Part shown: piece after piece, positions 34,633 to 47,009 of the stretch
How the letters are laid out: every line of letters begins with the position of its first letter
How positions within the stretch are numbered: the stretch's first letter is position 1
NCBI GenBank assembly: GCA_013180625.2
Contig: SNVD02009593.1
Coordinates: forward strand, 248,001-312,000
Origin: Boswellia sacra
Taxonomy: Eukaryota; Streptophyta; Magnoliopsida; Sapindales; Burseraceae
Length of the DNA: 64,000 nucleotides
Direction of reading: 5' to 3'
Position numbers and translations under genes: made by a program
The notes under the pieces: generated by a model
What the model saw: the letters and a program-made list of their open reading frames with translations, nothing else
What the model was told of the DNA's origin: nothing
Databases searched by the model: none

Positions 34633-37600
34633 CTCTACTAATGGATGCAGATTGTGTTCTATGTCGATCAACCAAGTCTGTTTTCTCTCAAACAGCTCAG
34701 AAATCTAAGATATGGAGATGCTGGTCAATGAAATTGCTAACAGGGAGTATCACCAGGTCTGTAAATGATAAACAGGGAGTATCAAAGCTTCCTGCATTAT
34801 AACAATACAAGTTTCACGGTCATAATATCACACACAGGAAGACTCACTCTGAACACAAATATGGATAGCAAGGAGCAAGAAAGGAGCATGTAAACTTCTA
34901 AAGGTGGACAGAATTTGGTGGGCACGCCTATCTTTGATAAGCTACACAGTAAATCAGATTGGAGTTGGAGTCTTTTCTGAAACCTATGATTGGGCACGTG
35001 TACAATAACAACCCCACCCCACCCACTGGAAACTAGAACTAGTCATAGTCTTCAAATAATAAAAATAGCATAAATATCAAAACCTCACTGAAAAAAGTAG
35101 GAAAGAGCTAGCTCAAGAATTTATGTTACTTCTTCTCTGTACGTAGCTGTAGATGCCTGCGATAATGAGTTGTTATTATGACCACTTCCAAGTTGTTACG
35201 ACTTCAAATTCTATGTCATATGTATCTGTGTGCGTGTGTGTATGTTCTACAATACATGCTACATATACATATGCTGAAGCTGAACCCTCCTCTTTTATAA
35301 TGTATATGTTTGTATATGTGAGTATATATTCCTTTGTTGTAGTTATTGAAGATGCCATTGCCATCCCTCACTGTATTCCCATATAATGAAAGGGAACATC
35401 AAGAGAGAAGAATCATCCCGACTGTAAGTGTAATGGGAGAAGAAAAAGGAGAAGGGACAACAGACATAAAAAGCTTTCACATTCAGATTCAGTAATCTAG
35501 CAAAGTTATAGGTGTTTGTGTAGAGGGAAACACACACACATGAAAGTGGCTTATACTTTAATCAAAATCAATCAGACTTTCCAGAAGTTGCACTCTCAAT
35601 CTCAAGAGGAGCAGAAAGCTCTGACATTATACAGGTACAACATTTGATTGATATTTCATTCAAATTCTTTTACCCAACACCTATAAACTAGAATGCCCAA
35701 TAAAGACTAGAATAAGTAACGCATACTCTTCAACAATATAGATCTGTCAACAAAGTATCTATGAGTTAAGGAACATAATCCTCCAATGACTCAGAAGTAT
35801 TTGAAAATGTCCCACTCAGTAATACAGATATAATGAGGAATAACACTGATTTCCGAAACCTATATTCAAAATTGTGAGGGATGATATCAAATAGACCTTT
35901 CTAACTAATGGAAGAACACATCAACTGTCGTAAATCTGAGTTCTATCATGCCAATTTATGACTAGCGACAAATACAGCCCTATGCCTCATACAGCAAATG
36001 GTAAATTAAGAGAACATGGTCCAAACTAAACACATCAATACATTTTACTTCGGTTTAACGCAAAATTTTCAACATACCTCCGCTTCAGCCTTTTGAAGAT
36101 CAGAACACTTCCTTTCAAGTCTCTGCTTTTACATCAACTCTGTCCTTTTGGTTATTTTAGCTTTTTGGATGACAGCTCTCAATTGAGAACTCACATTGTC
36201 CAATCTGAAAGTAATGCCAAAAGCATTTTATCATTACATATCAAAGAACCAATTCAAGCTTCAACTCAAAACTGATAAAAATATGTGATGACCTTGATGT
36301 TTAACCACTTTTTCTTAGTCATTAGTTTTTTGGAAACTATATACTATCTAAGAATAAATATCTGATGGCAGAAATAAGCTGGCATATATGTCCTACATAA
36401 AAAAAAAAAATTAAGATTTTCGCCAAAGACTTGGCCTAACTTATGCTCCACCCCTGAGCGCTTCTCTTTCTTTTACCACCTAAGACAAGTCCCATATGCA
36501 TAACTAATTTACCTTGCAGAATTCTTTTGCAGAAAATGAATTCATCAGCAACTTAAAGGATGCATAAGCCTAGCAAGAAACTAATTAAGTTAAAAAAATG
36601 ACTTTATAATAACCTCAAGTTCATATTGCAATTTTTCACATATATCATGGCTTTCCAGTCATTCAAATTTTATGGATGAATGACAGTCAATGACCAATGC
36701 AACATAGAGAGAACAGAGGCATAACATCTCCAACATGAAACACATTTTTTAATCTACCGAAAGCATCAAAATCAATCATTTTGCATATATTAATATATGC
36801 ATATGCAGTTATGTACACCGACAAGACTAAACCAAATATCTACGGTCTGGAGAAACATGCAGACAACATAATCAACTTAGGTCATGATGATAATTGATAG
36901 CTCAATACAGAATATAAATAGGACAAATAAAAAATAACTATAACTAAGTACCTCATATTACTTCAGAATCTGTTTGCCTGTGTGTTGTAGATAGACTTGA
37001 TAAACATTAAATATGTTTCATGGACTCCACTAGGAAATATCAACATCAATGACAATTAAATGAAGATGCTAATCGCTATCAGCTAAGGAAAAAGCCATGG
37101 CTTTCTATGTGAGGTTACAAGATATTCATAAAGGGTCTCACAAACACAAGAGATGGATACAAATGCACACAACAGGACAAAACACATTTATTGTAAATCC
37201 TGATCAAATTTCTTTTGATCCTAGTATCAAAAAAAACCACCATATCCTTTTCTAACTTCCCACAAGATTGTGGGAGTAATAGTAATATTTTTGGAGTTTC
37301 TCCAAAAGATGTTAGTGCAATACAACACATTATGGTTAATTCGTCAGCATGTAAACCATTCAATCTAAAGCGCCATGATATCAAATGCCACTGGACTACG
37401 ACTCATTCCAAAGGAGTTAAAAGGCTCTAGTTTCTAATCAAGCTAATACTTCCATCAATTTCTTCTGTCTAGGTCAAAATTCATTAATATAACACATCAA
37501 AAGTGGGTAGCAAGAAGAACAACAAGCGTACCATTAATCATTTACTAATGCAACTAAAGGGTTAACATCAAGAGGTAAAGAAAATAAATTTATCACGTAA

Positions 37601-38329
37601 AAAAACCAACGTCACTAAAATTAAAACTGAAAAATTAATAGAGCATACAACTATGCATGTAAAACAACATAGGCACTATTATACAGAAAGAGTATAAATG
37701 AGGCACAGAATCAACTCAACTAACAGTGAAGTGTGGAAACTCACATCATAATGAAGCCAAAAAAATTTAAAAAAAGGAAAATTGCCTAATCAAAACCCAC
37801 ATCATTCAAGGGTCCAATATCAAGAACCACCATCCACTCAAATCGGATCCCAGCACATGCCCACAACAATAGCAAGAAAGATAGTTAATATTAGCCGCTC
37901 AATGAGAGAAAGAGCAACTTAACAAAGAGCAATCAATGATACACCCACTAACAAAGAGAGGGTCATCATAGTCAAATATGAAACCACTCTAAACAAAATC
38001 AAAAAAGGAAAAAAAAAAAACCCCAGACACTTCCATTTCCATAATGTCTACCTAAAGTTTTCAAAAAGATAACCACCAGAAACTTATGCAATTGAAAGAA
38101 GCATTTTCACTTTTTAGACCCAGAAGACCTACTTTCTTGTATGCATGGACCCCACAGTTTTGAAGCTAATCAGAATGATAAAAAGTTTCTTTTAAAACTG
38201 AGAATCAACCCTTTCAATGCTTCAAGAAACAAAAACATGGAATTTATTAAACGGTACTTTGGTCCCAGCTCAAAGCAAATTAAACAAAAAATCATGAAAT
38301 TAATCAAAAGAGAGGAAGAGATACAAACC
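34633..38329 (-). pseudogene. Probable host-gene exons captured by the CACTA element
   Basis: Exon-like blocks with good splice sites lie upstream of, and in the same orientation as, TNP2. A 127-nt block at 36204-36078 (after TTTCAG, before GTATGT) reads LDNVSSQLRAVIQKAKITKR, a stop, then RLERKCSDLQKAEAE. A 72-nt block at 34704-34633 (after CTTAG, before GTAAGC) reads ISELFERKQTWLIDIEHNL then HPLVE. A GC-richer, untranslated-looking first block ends at a GTTTGT donor at 38329 and continues to about 40060 beyond the nested LTR. A short block near 35571-35625 reads LSAPLEIESATSGKSD then stop. The protein looks coiled-coil, but I cannot name the source gene. This is inference from splice-like structure and codon pattern. 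Confidence 0.45.
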
Positions 38330-38419
38330 TGAGTGAGAGATCCGGATGAGCAATCAGGCCTGGCAGAGCTCGGGGGGCGACGGGACGGCACAGCTGCGGA
38401 CTATGGTGGCCGGTCGTAT

Positions 38420-39832
38420 TGACACATCCAAAAAAGGATTGTCTTCCAAGTATAGGAGTGTCGAAGTAATAAACCCGGTAAGACCGGGTTCGATCCATGA
38501 GGAAGAGGATTTTAGCGTTACAAATTATAAGTAAGTAAATATGATGTGGATGATTCGAAGGGATGGTAAGATAATATCAACAAATATGCGTAAAGAACAA
38601 GTTTTTAAACAAAAATGAGAATAACACAAGAGAAATTAACACAATGATAATGAGAGCTAAGGTTAGGGGATCCGCCCTTGATATTTCAAATAAGGATAAT
38701 TAACCCATTTTAGTTATATGAATTATATTTGTTTCATTACTAATATTTATACCACTTCTTGTAAATGGGTTCAAGCATCCAATGTGCCAATCACCATATG
38801 TCTACAACAAATCAAGGTTCCTAACTAGACTTGTGTCGGTAAGGAAGAACCATACAATATCTAGGAAGGATCGAAGCATTTGATGTGCCAATGATTGTCT
38901 ACAATGGATCAAGACCTCCACCTTATGAGTGGTGTCAAGATTGATTAAGAAATTAAATATAAATCATATTGAATAAACATTATAAGATTAAGATTATTAA
39001 GCACATATTAAGGGTTAGAGAATCCTTATTCTCATATCAAGGGTTTCACCCTTTCACCTTAGCAAAAGAGAAATTAGAAGAACATTATAATAGAAAGAAA
39101 ATAAAATGCAAGAAAAAGGAAATTCATTAATAACATAAACACACAAAACACAATACAAGATCCTATCCAAAGCCAAAATGTTCCAGCCAAGGCCAAGATG
39201 CCCTAATGGGTCACAAGGCACCTCTATTTATAGATACATCTAGGGGCAAACTTGTCAAATTATAAGGGCATAATTGTCAAATATTAGTTGTAAATATCTT
39301 TGACAATTGGGATCATTAGGCACCGACTTTGACCATCAATTTTGACATTGAAATGTTGAGAATTTTAATCACATATCTTCATGAAAGTTGTAGATATTTC
39401 TCTCAGCTTTCTATAACATATTGATTTGCACAATTTGGATACATATTTTGAGAGATACGATCCAAATACTGAGTCCTAGTCAGACTGGGCTGAGATTGTA
39501 GATGGGTTCACTTCAAGCCCAATTTTGGTCCACTAAGAGCCCAAATTTGATGATGCTTGTGAAATGCAATCTTGTAGACAATTGAATCAGCTTTCCAAAA
39601 CATTAAGAATTGCACCATTAGCTTTCCAAAACATTAAGAATTGCACCATTCTAATCTATAAATAAAGAGTTATGCCATTTTACCGAACCTATAACAAAAC
39701 CAAAATTAAGAGGAAGTTAATTCCAAAGATGCAAAGACTACAAATATGCTTAAGTTGAGGAATTTTATGACACTATTAATGTAATATGATGAACTAAGCT
39801 CTTATTAAACATATATATTTAAGTGTTCATCA
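38420..39832 (-). mobile_element. Solo LTR, 1413 bp, nested in the CACTA element
   Basis: This is the reverse complement of the family seen at 25103-26638: the plus strand starts TGACACATCC and ends GTGTTCATCA. The flanks CGTAT (38415-38419) and CGTGT (39833-39837) look like a target duplication with one change. It carries a 31-bp tandem duplication (39589-39619 and 39620-39650) not present in the other copy. It inserted into the GC-richer block that seems to be captured host sequence. Confidence 0.88.
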
Positions 39833-40099
39833 CGTGTGACGATAATGAGGGTGCAGCGCTGCCGTGGATGCTTCAACTCGATGTTGATAACGGGACGGCA
39901 ATGAGAATCCAATCAATCGTGCTTCAGCTATGCGCAAAGTTGACGGACAGTAATGAGAAGTTGTTTGATAGATTGAAGCAAAGTGTGAGATTGGATTGAA
40001 TTTAGGGATTTTAGCAGGACGATGAGAGATAAGGGCGGGGAGGAGAGGGGGGTTAAAAAAATTGAATTAAAAAATTTGCATATATATATATATATATAT

Positions 40100-40254
40100 A
40101 TGGAATGGGCTTTTTACTGGGGGCCTTAGGAAATGCAGTAAAAGTCCATTATTTTTACTTCGGGTGTGGTAGCCCGCCGTAGAATGGACTTTTTACCGTA
40201 TTTTTCCAGGCCCGCGGTAAATAGATGCAGTAAAAAGCCCCCCCTCTAGTAGTG
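40100..40254. repeat. Right subterminal repeats of the CACTA element
   Basis: Contains AGCCCGCCGTAGA, CCCGCGGTAAA and TTTTTACCGT words like those of the left end, and finishes CTCTAGTAGTG. Confidence 0.85.
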
Positions 40255-40257
40255 ATC

Positions 40258-41600
40258 TAAAGCAAGCACCAACTATTTTATTTGTTTTGGAGACCCTTTC
40301 CCACTATAAAGAGAATTATAAGTGAACACCATATTATCAAGTTTAATTATATATACACGTAGGATGTTTTCATCTAAAATTTTGAAACAAAATTTCAACA
40401 CAAATTTTCAATAAATTAATCTCATTACGTGTGACACTGATGCCACACCTTTAATTTTCTTCAAAACATGATCGATCCTTCTCTCTAAACTGGCATCGTA
40501 GCCGCTCCATAAGCCTGCCACTAAATTTATGATAAAGCCAGTTTTAGGCAACCTTAATTGATGCGGCATTTCTATAGACGACAAGTACAATTAACATGAA
40601 AGCGCCAGGAATGCAATTGATTACGATATACCCAGAGGAGCTCGGAAAAATGGTAGAACCCAATGAGGATGACGCTACAATACCAGAGATGATAGCAATA
40701 GCCTGAAGGAGGCTACTGATGCAAGGCAAAAGATGATAGTTGCGGGCACAAACCACCCCTAGTTATACGAGTGAATCGTGTCTGAAGTTGTGGATTATAA
40801 CTATTATTTATCGCTTGTCTTTTTCATAAAACAAACTTGAAATAAATATGAGAAAATATAAAATAACATTCAATTACAATAACAAATAAAACTTTTCTAA
40901 CATATCTATTTCAACCTTAATGAATTGCATCATTACGTTTGATTTCAAGACGTGCTAACTAGCTCACACCTTGCTTTCACTTGGGAGGAAAATGGCTTTT
41001 AAAAGAAAAAGGGGGTGAGTATAAAACTCAATGAAGATAAAGATATATCAGTAAATCTGTCTTTTGAAAATATTATACTATTATAAATTTACTCCATTGA
41101 AAATCTTTAAAAGAAAAACACCTAATAGATTGGGACTTAATAACTAACATATCATCAAATTTTTTCTAAAACTTTAAAATAAATGAACCATTGAATAACT
41201 AAGTTCTTCAAAAACTTCTCCTTGTTTCTATACTTTAAAAATAATAAAAACAATATTTTTTTCTTTCAATCGCATAAAACAATGCTCATGATAATCATGC
41301 CAAATTTTTGTTCAAATGCTATTTGAAACGTAATGCATGGTTTTTACTAAAATCTACTTTTAACAAACTTCTATAAATAATACTTCCTTATGAGAAAGAA
41401 TAAACTTTAACTTTCATAGGATTTTCAAAAAAATAAAACTATTCAGCATGCATAAAACTGTCATCATAAAACTATTTCTGAACCTTTGATTTTGAAAGTT
41501 TGTACGAATCTGCTATCAATGCTTCTTTTCTTAACTCATATAAAATATTTAAAAAAAAAACACATACTAATAAACTAAACAAGTACTCCTGAAGTTGACT
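40258..41600. other. AT-rich intergenic DNA with unassigned short frames
   Basis: Two overlapping minus-strand frames (40756-40544 and 40590-40408) have hydrophobic stretches such as FMLIVLVVY, but no domain I recognise and no intact structure; they may be a gene relic. The rest is AT-rich and empty. Confidence 0.4.
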
Positions 41601-41609
41601 AATCTAATC

Positions 41610-41725
41610 AGGCAAGATCTAACATTGCATAGGCTTTTCTGAAACTCTTCATACCTGGTGAGATCTAACATCACACAAATAGAGCTCTTTGTACCTAGTA
41701 AGATCTAACGTCGCACAGGCCTACT
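41610..41725 (+). repeat. Short interspersed repeat, three AGATCTAAC units
   Basis: AGATCTAACATTGCATAGG, AGATCTAACATCACACAAA and AGATCTAACGTCGCACAGG start at 41615, 41661 and 41701, a spacing of 46 then 40 bp. It may belong to an unidentified LTR-type repeat covering part of 40.9-43.0 kb. Confidence 0.65.
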
Positions 41726-44700
41726 TAACTGGTTATACGCATACACAGAGTTGTCCCCAAAGAGCTAAAGCACCTAGGTCACACGGCCTAAAGCCTATAT
41801 GTATATCTGAACAAGCCCCAAAGACCTTTATTTGTATATCTGTATAACTGAATCTGTTATTTTACTATCTAAGTTAACTAGGTACCAGCTTAATATAACA
41901 TGATTGAATTGTTCTTATCTTTGCTAAAACTTAAAAACTGCTTTATGTGCTCAAACTTTGTTTTTCGTGCAACTTTATTAAAAATGAGAATTTTATTAAC
42001 GATACTTGAATCATTAAAATCAAAGATAAACATCTAAGAAAAATCATTTCAAATACTTCAAGAAACTTTTGAATAAAATGCTAAAATAGTTACAAAAATC
42101 ATGATTGACGCCATCTCTCTAATATTATAAAATATCCTTCTTGAGTCAACTATAAAACCTTTAAACATAATAAATAATTTAAATATAAAATCAAATTTTC
42201 CTTTCGAAACACTATATCTTTGTCTAAAAATATTTTGAAAACTAACTTCATATATTCTAATGACTTAAAGTAATAATAACAAATAGTTCTATATTTATCT
42301 TCTAGAAAAACTATTGAGAATGTGCCTCGAATACTTTTGAGTTTACTAAAATAACATAGTAATATTTCTAGAAATGCTAAATAAACATCATTAAATAAAT
42401 AAATAAATATGCTTCTTGGTGTATATCTAGAAAATAAATTTGCTAATCTCTTTAAAACTTTCTAACATGTATAAAAATAACGTTTAAAATACATTAATAA
42501 CTTGTGAAAGAAAGCATGATTTTTCCACTCACTGATTTTGGTGCACAACTTGAGTTTTGTTGTATATCCAAGGGACCTTTCCGACTACTTTGTCATCTCA
42601 TTTCACCTTCAATCAAATTCTTCTGGTCCTGGTTTTTCTCTTCACACAACCCCCAAATTGGCTTCCTCTCCATTCTCCTCTCTTTCTCTTCGTCTACCCC
42701 TTCTCTTCTCTAGATTTTTCTTTTGTTTTTCCTGCTTTTATCTCTCTCTTCTTGTGTATAAATACACTAAGGGCTGGGCTTGGTTTTTCTAAAATGGACT
42801 GCGCATAATGTTGTAGGGCTGGTTTGTTACTAAAACAAGAGTGGGCTGGAGTATCAAAGTTACTAACACAAAGGTCAACTTATTTGTTGGCTTTGTTTCA
42901 AGCGAGGACTTGTTCTCCAAAAAGCAACAAGTAGAAGCTGAATGAGAAGTCCAAACATTGCCAAATATATTGGCATCGGGGAAGGAGTAATTTGCGCACT
43001 GCAAAACCATCAAAAGATTCGATGTTACAACTTGCTACAAGTTAATTTTGACTATGTTTTATATTACAGATTATATTAATATTACAGCTCTCAATAATTG
43101 TTTAAATATATTATTGATGTGAATTATTGATAAATTCGTTTCTTTCTTGCATACAAGTTTTGATGTGTTGTGTCTAGCATTAACATGATAATGTTATAAA
43201 TCAATTAAAATATATAGTAAATTGATACTTATTATTTATAATATGTCAAATGGTATTAATATTAAAATTACTTGGCTGTTCATATATATTTACTTGATAT
43301 TATAATTTTCATTTAGTTTATTATCTAACACTATTTATACAATTCATCAAGCTAACATTTATATTTTTTTATGTATTAATCGTTCCTTGGTAGTATCCTT
43401 CAAGCATTGCATTGGAGCTAATTACGAGTAACTATTGAAATAATTCCCATTCTTCACTTGTCCCTAACAATAATAGGGAAAAAAAAGTAATTACAAATTT
43501 AAGACATGATAGAGCATATATATCAGTGGTCTTCACACATAAGATAAAATGGTTAGCTTGCTATTTATTATCCCAAAGCACGAATAACATTCCACGGAAA
43601 GCTAACGCATCAAAACTTATTCCTATTTAATAGAACACAAACGAAATCAATTAACAACAAAATAAACAGCAATTAGGCACGTTATCTAACATGTCCATGT
43701 GACCGTACTCTGTGGCATCAAAATGAGCCCGACTAGATTGTTTGCATCTTTTCGAAACTTAAATAACCAATTTTCCTAAATCCTATGCCTATACTCTTAA
43801 GAATTACGTTGAACTTAAAAAGGTCAAGTTTTCTATTTCCAAAAAAAAATTTCCCATGTACTATTCAGATTTGGTCTCATTAGATTTTTATTTCTCCCTC
43901 AACTTTCAACTTAATTTATTTGAATTTCCCTCCTACGTATTTTAATTGTTATTCAATTTTTTGCTTACCTTAATTAATTGACTTCTTTTTGCAATTGCCT
44001 TAGCCATCTACTATAGAATTGGTAAAAATTATAATTACCTATATCTTTATTCTCTCTCTTAGGAATATACATTTGTTTATGCCGCTCAATTTTCTTCCTT
44101 CCGTTTGATATCTTCTCAATTTCTTCAGTAAGTTTACGGTCTCCTTTGTTTTTTTTTTTTTAGCTTATTTTTCCTATATATTCAAGGCTACTCCAATTTT
44201 GCTTACAAACAGGAAGTCTAACACATCAATTTGGTTCATCTCATGCAGCAGAAGTGTCTTCACGCACATCGGGCAGGCTCTCACACAATAGCTGCCCTCT
44301 CAACAGAATCCAGAGCCCTCCCGTGTCTCCTGAAGTTGATGAGGTTAAGGTTTGTTCTCTTCTTTATTAATCAGTGAACAAACATGATCAAAAAGTAACA
44401 CAAGACAATTATATGGCTTCATTAACCTACCAAGCTTTGTGTATTTGTGATCTGTGCTTTAAAAAAAAATCATTTTTTATTGAATTTGTAGTCTGGTACA
44501 AAGCATTGAGTTACTAGTGTCTTTTGAGGTGAGGCCGACCCTTTATCATTTAAATAGTTGTGATAAAGTAGCAGTCTGTCTTGTATATATATATCCGTAG
44601 TACCACTATGTGGCGAACTTAAAAATTTTTTTTAGAGGGGACATCACATAGTTTAAAATTAAAATCAATATAAAGCTAAATATGATAATTAAGATTTAAT

Positions 44701-46011
44701 TATATTTAAAATAATTTTTAGATAAATTAAAAATTAGATAATTTTTTTATTTTTGAATATATGTGTGTGTGCAAGACTAAAGTAATAAATTATAGCTTAA
44801 AAAAGTTTTCTAATATATATATAAGTTTTAAAGTCTTTTGATTATAATGAAATTAATATGTTTTGAATAATATTGTTTTAACACTTTATATGAAAGGTAA
44901 ATGTATTTAATATTTGGATTTTGATATTTTATAACTATAGAATTTTTTTATACGATAAATTGAGTTCAAAGGATATTTATGAAAGTTTTGATTGATGTAG
45001 TATATATATTACAAATAATTCTTTCAAATCAATTATGATTATATATATTGTAAATTTTTTTTGAATAAATTGTATGAGTATATATATCATGACATTTTGA
45101 TCATAAAATAACATAAAATAGAGGTATATGAATGAACCGCCTAACTCTGTAACTCTAAGAAGGTTTAATAGAAACAACACCTAAAATTAAGAGTGAATCT
45201 AATGGTAGTATGTATATTTATTAAAATCAGATAATTTTATGAAGGTATATTTATTAAAATTACGTAATTTTTATATGAGGGTATATTTGTGACCTTTGAA
45301 ACTTAAGGGGTACAATGTTTAAACTTTTTAGTAAGCATGGGTCCGCGTACGTTAGCACACTTCAGCTTATTACCCCGATAAAAGCACCCCTTTCAAGTGT
45401 CAAAAGACATTTGTGCATGTAGGGTAACAAGACGTGGAGAAGCAAAAGCTATATTACTATTACAGCCTGACAGTAATATGACACGTTTCATTCCGTCGTT
45501 CATAGATCTCGATCTCTATTTTTATTTAAATAAATAAATAAATTTATGGACCATCTAAATTTTATAATCGGAGGCCAAAATCATAAAATGGAAAATCACA
45601 ATCTGATTGCGTAATATAGATTTAATCTTAAATATATTACTATTTCTCTTGAGTCTTGTTAAAAAGAAAAGGTAGAGTTGCATAGACATTGCTTGTATTT
45701 CACATCTAGGTTACAAATCTGTAGGTTTTCAAGAGTTATAAACGAGACTATAGCCTCATTCCTTCCAAAGTGATGCATTATTTATTAACTGAAACCAGAA
45801 TCTATAATATGCCATTATTTTATTATTCATATTTCTCCTCACATGTCAAATTATTTTAATATATTTTCTTAATACTGACATAATTATCGTAAGTGAATGC
45901 TGAACTTGATGATTGCACCCAAAAAATATAAATGTTATATCTTTGAATATAAATTGTCTGATGGTCAAGTACTGAAGAGTCCAAATAGAAATCATCCACT
46001 TAGAAGAAAGT
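41726..46011. other. Gene-poor AT-rich DNA
   Basis: A C/T-rich stretch at 42500-42760 is open in three plus-strand frames, but only because it lacks purines; no domain is visible. On the minus strand a TGTAACATCGAATC sequence (complement of 43016-43029) could be an LTR end, but no partner end or target duplication was found. The remainder (43.0-46.0 kb) holds no gene that I can support. Confidence 0.45.
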
Positions 46012-46106
46012 TTTCCGCTACACTACAACAAAATCTACTTTTTGAGACAAATTTATTTGTTGCGCAAAATATGTTTTTTGTTATCAATGGTTTTCTGCGA
46101 CAAATT

Positions 46107-46174
46107 ATCAGTCGTTCCTGAGTTGTTGCCTAATCCTCGTATCAGTCGTTCCTGAGCTGTTGCCTAATCCTCGT
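46107..46174 (+). repeat. 34-bp direct tandem repeat (2 copies)
   Basis: The unit begins ATCAGTCGTTCCTGAG and ends CCTAATCCTCGT. The copies at 46107-46140 and 46141-46174 differ at one base (GAGTTG versus GAGCTG). CACTACAACAAAATC at 46021-46035 just upstream resembles a CACTA terminus, but I found no partner end. Confidence 0.85.
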
Positions 46175-46246
46175 CGTAGAAAGTTTTTGAGACAAAATGC
46201 AAATTGATACAAGTTCACATTTCTAGTATTGGTTTTTTGTTATGCA

Positions 46247-46745
46247 AATGTCTACATTTTGAATAAACTTGAATGTGTAATTTTTAATATTGGTTTTTTT
46301 TCTTTAATGATTGACTATAAACAATAACTTCTTTATTTTTACCAACAAAAAAAAAAATCTTAAAATCATCGATTGACATACATATTATCGATTATGTTTT
46401 ATACTTAAGTAAATAAACATTTCATATTAAAACTTTAATAAAATATAACCATTCAACAGATTATTGACCATAGGTGATTCCATAAGCTCTCTAATTTGAT
46501 GAACTATATATAGATATATATATATATATATATATATGAGTTTTTACACAAGTTGCTGGAGGGATCTAACCGAGATTGTCATTAGCAACACCCTATTCCC
46601 ATCCCCATCCTGCAGTTGTATCGAATATTCAAGTTGCTATCAAATTCAACAGTCAACAAAATTCGCAAATAGATCCTTCTTCATACTAAGTAGCTGGGTA
46701 TGTGGCAAAGATGATTTACATGCATAACAAATAAATGTCATATAA
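46247..46745. repeat. Third, partial copy of the duplicated segment
   Basis: Matches 15554-15905 of copy A and its counterpart in copy B, for example GTCTACATTTTGAATAAACT, TAAAATATAACCATT, ATAGGTGATTC, GCTGGGTATGTGGCAAAGAT and AATAAATGTCATATAAT. It carries the block around GGGATCTAACCGAGAT that copy B has and copy A lacks. It holds a TA microsatellite at about 46510-46537. It lies just downstream of the SLX1-like gene. Confidence 0.82.
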
Positions 46746-47009
46746 TGACTAAAACTCTTGTCATACAGAACCAAAAATACAGATAAAATTTAATGAAATC
46801 ACTTTTTCAAAACATGTATTGAAGGGTTATTGAGCTCATGATATTACAAACAAATATTCATTTGTGTGTTTATACAGTACAAAGAATAGAAACTTTTCAG
46901 CTAATTGTACAAAAAAAAGGTCCTAAATCCTAATCTGGACATGGGTTTTTTCCCGTACAATACATTATTCATTAACTCATTCAATAGATATAAGTCACAG
47001 AACAATAAT

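Larger units (their letters stand above)
27336..40254 (-). mobile_element. CACTA (En/Spm-type) transposon, 12.9 kb
   Basis: The left end reads CACTACTAGAAAAAG and the right end reads CTAGTAGTG, its complement. A 3-bp duplication ATC flanks both ends (27333-27335 and 40255-40257), as expected for CACTA elements. Both ends carry subterminal repeats built on CCGCGGTAAA and CCCGCCGTA words. Inside, on the minus strand, are a TNP2-type transposase (30264-33878), a second transposon gene of the Transposase_24 type (28576-30075), and exon-like blocks of host appearance (34633-38329). A solo LTR is nested at 38420-39832. Both transposon genes are broken, so this copy is not autonomous. Confidence 0.95.

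Noticed and set aside
38488..38500. GGGTTCGATCC, resembling a tRNA B box
   Set aside because: It lies inside the solo LTR and is also present in its inverted copy; no cloverleaf.
40408..40756. Two overlapping minus-strand frames with hydrophobic stretches
   Set aside because: No recognised family, no clear splice sites and frames that disagree; at best a relic.
42504..42808. Three overlapping plus-strand ORFs rich in Ser, Phe and Leu
   Set aside because: Caused by a C/T-rich tract that lacks stop codons in every frame.
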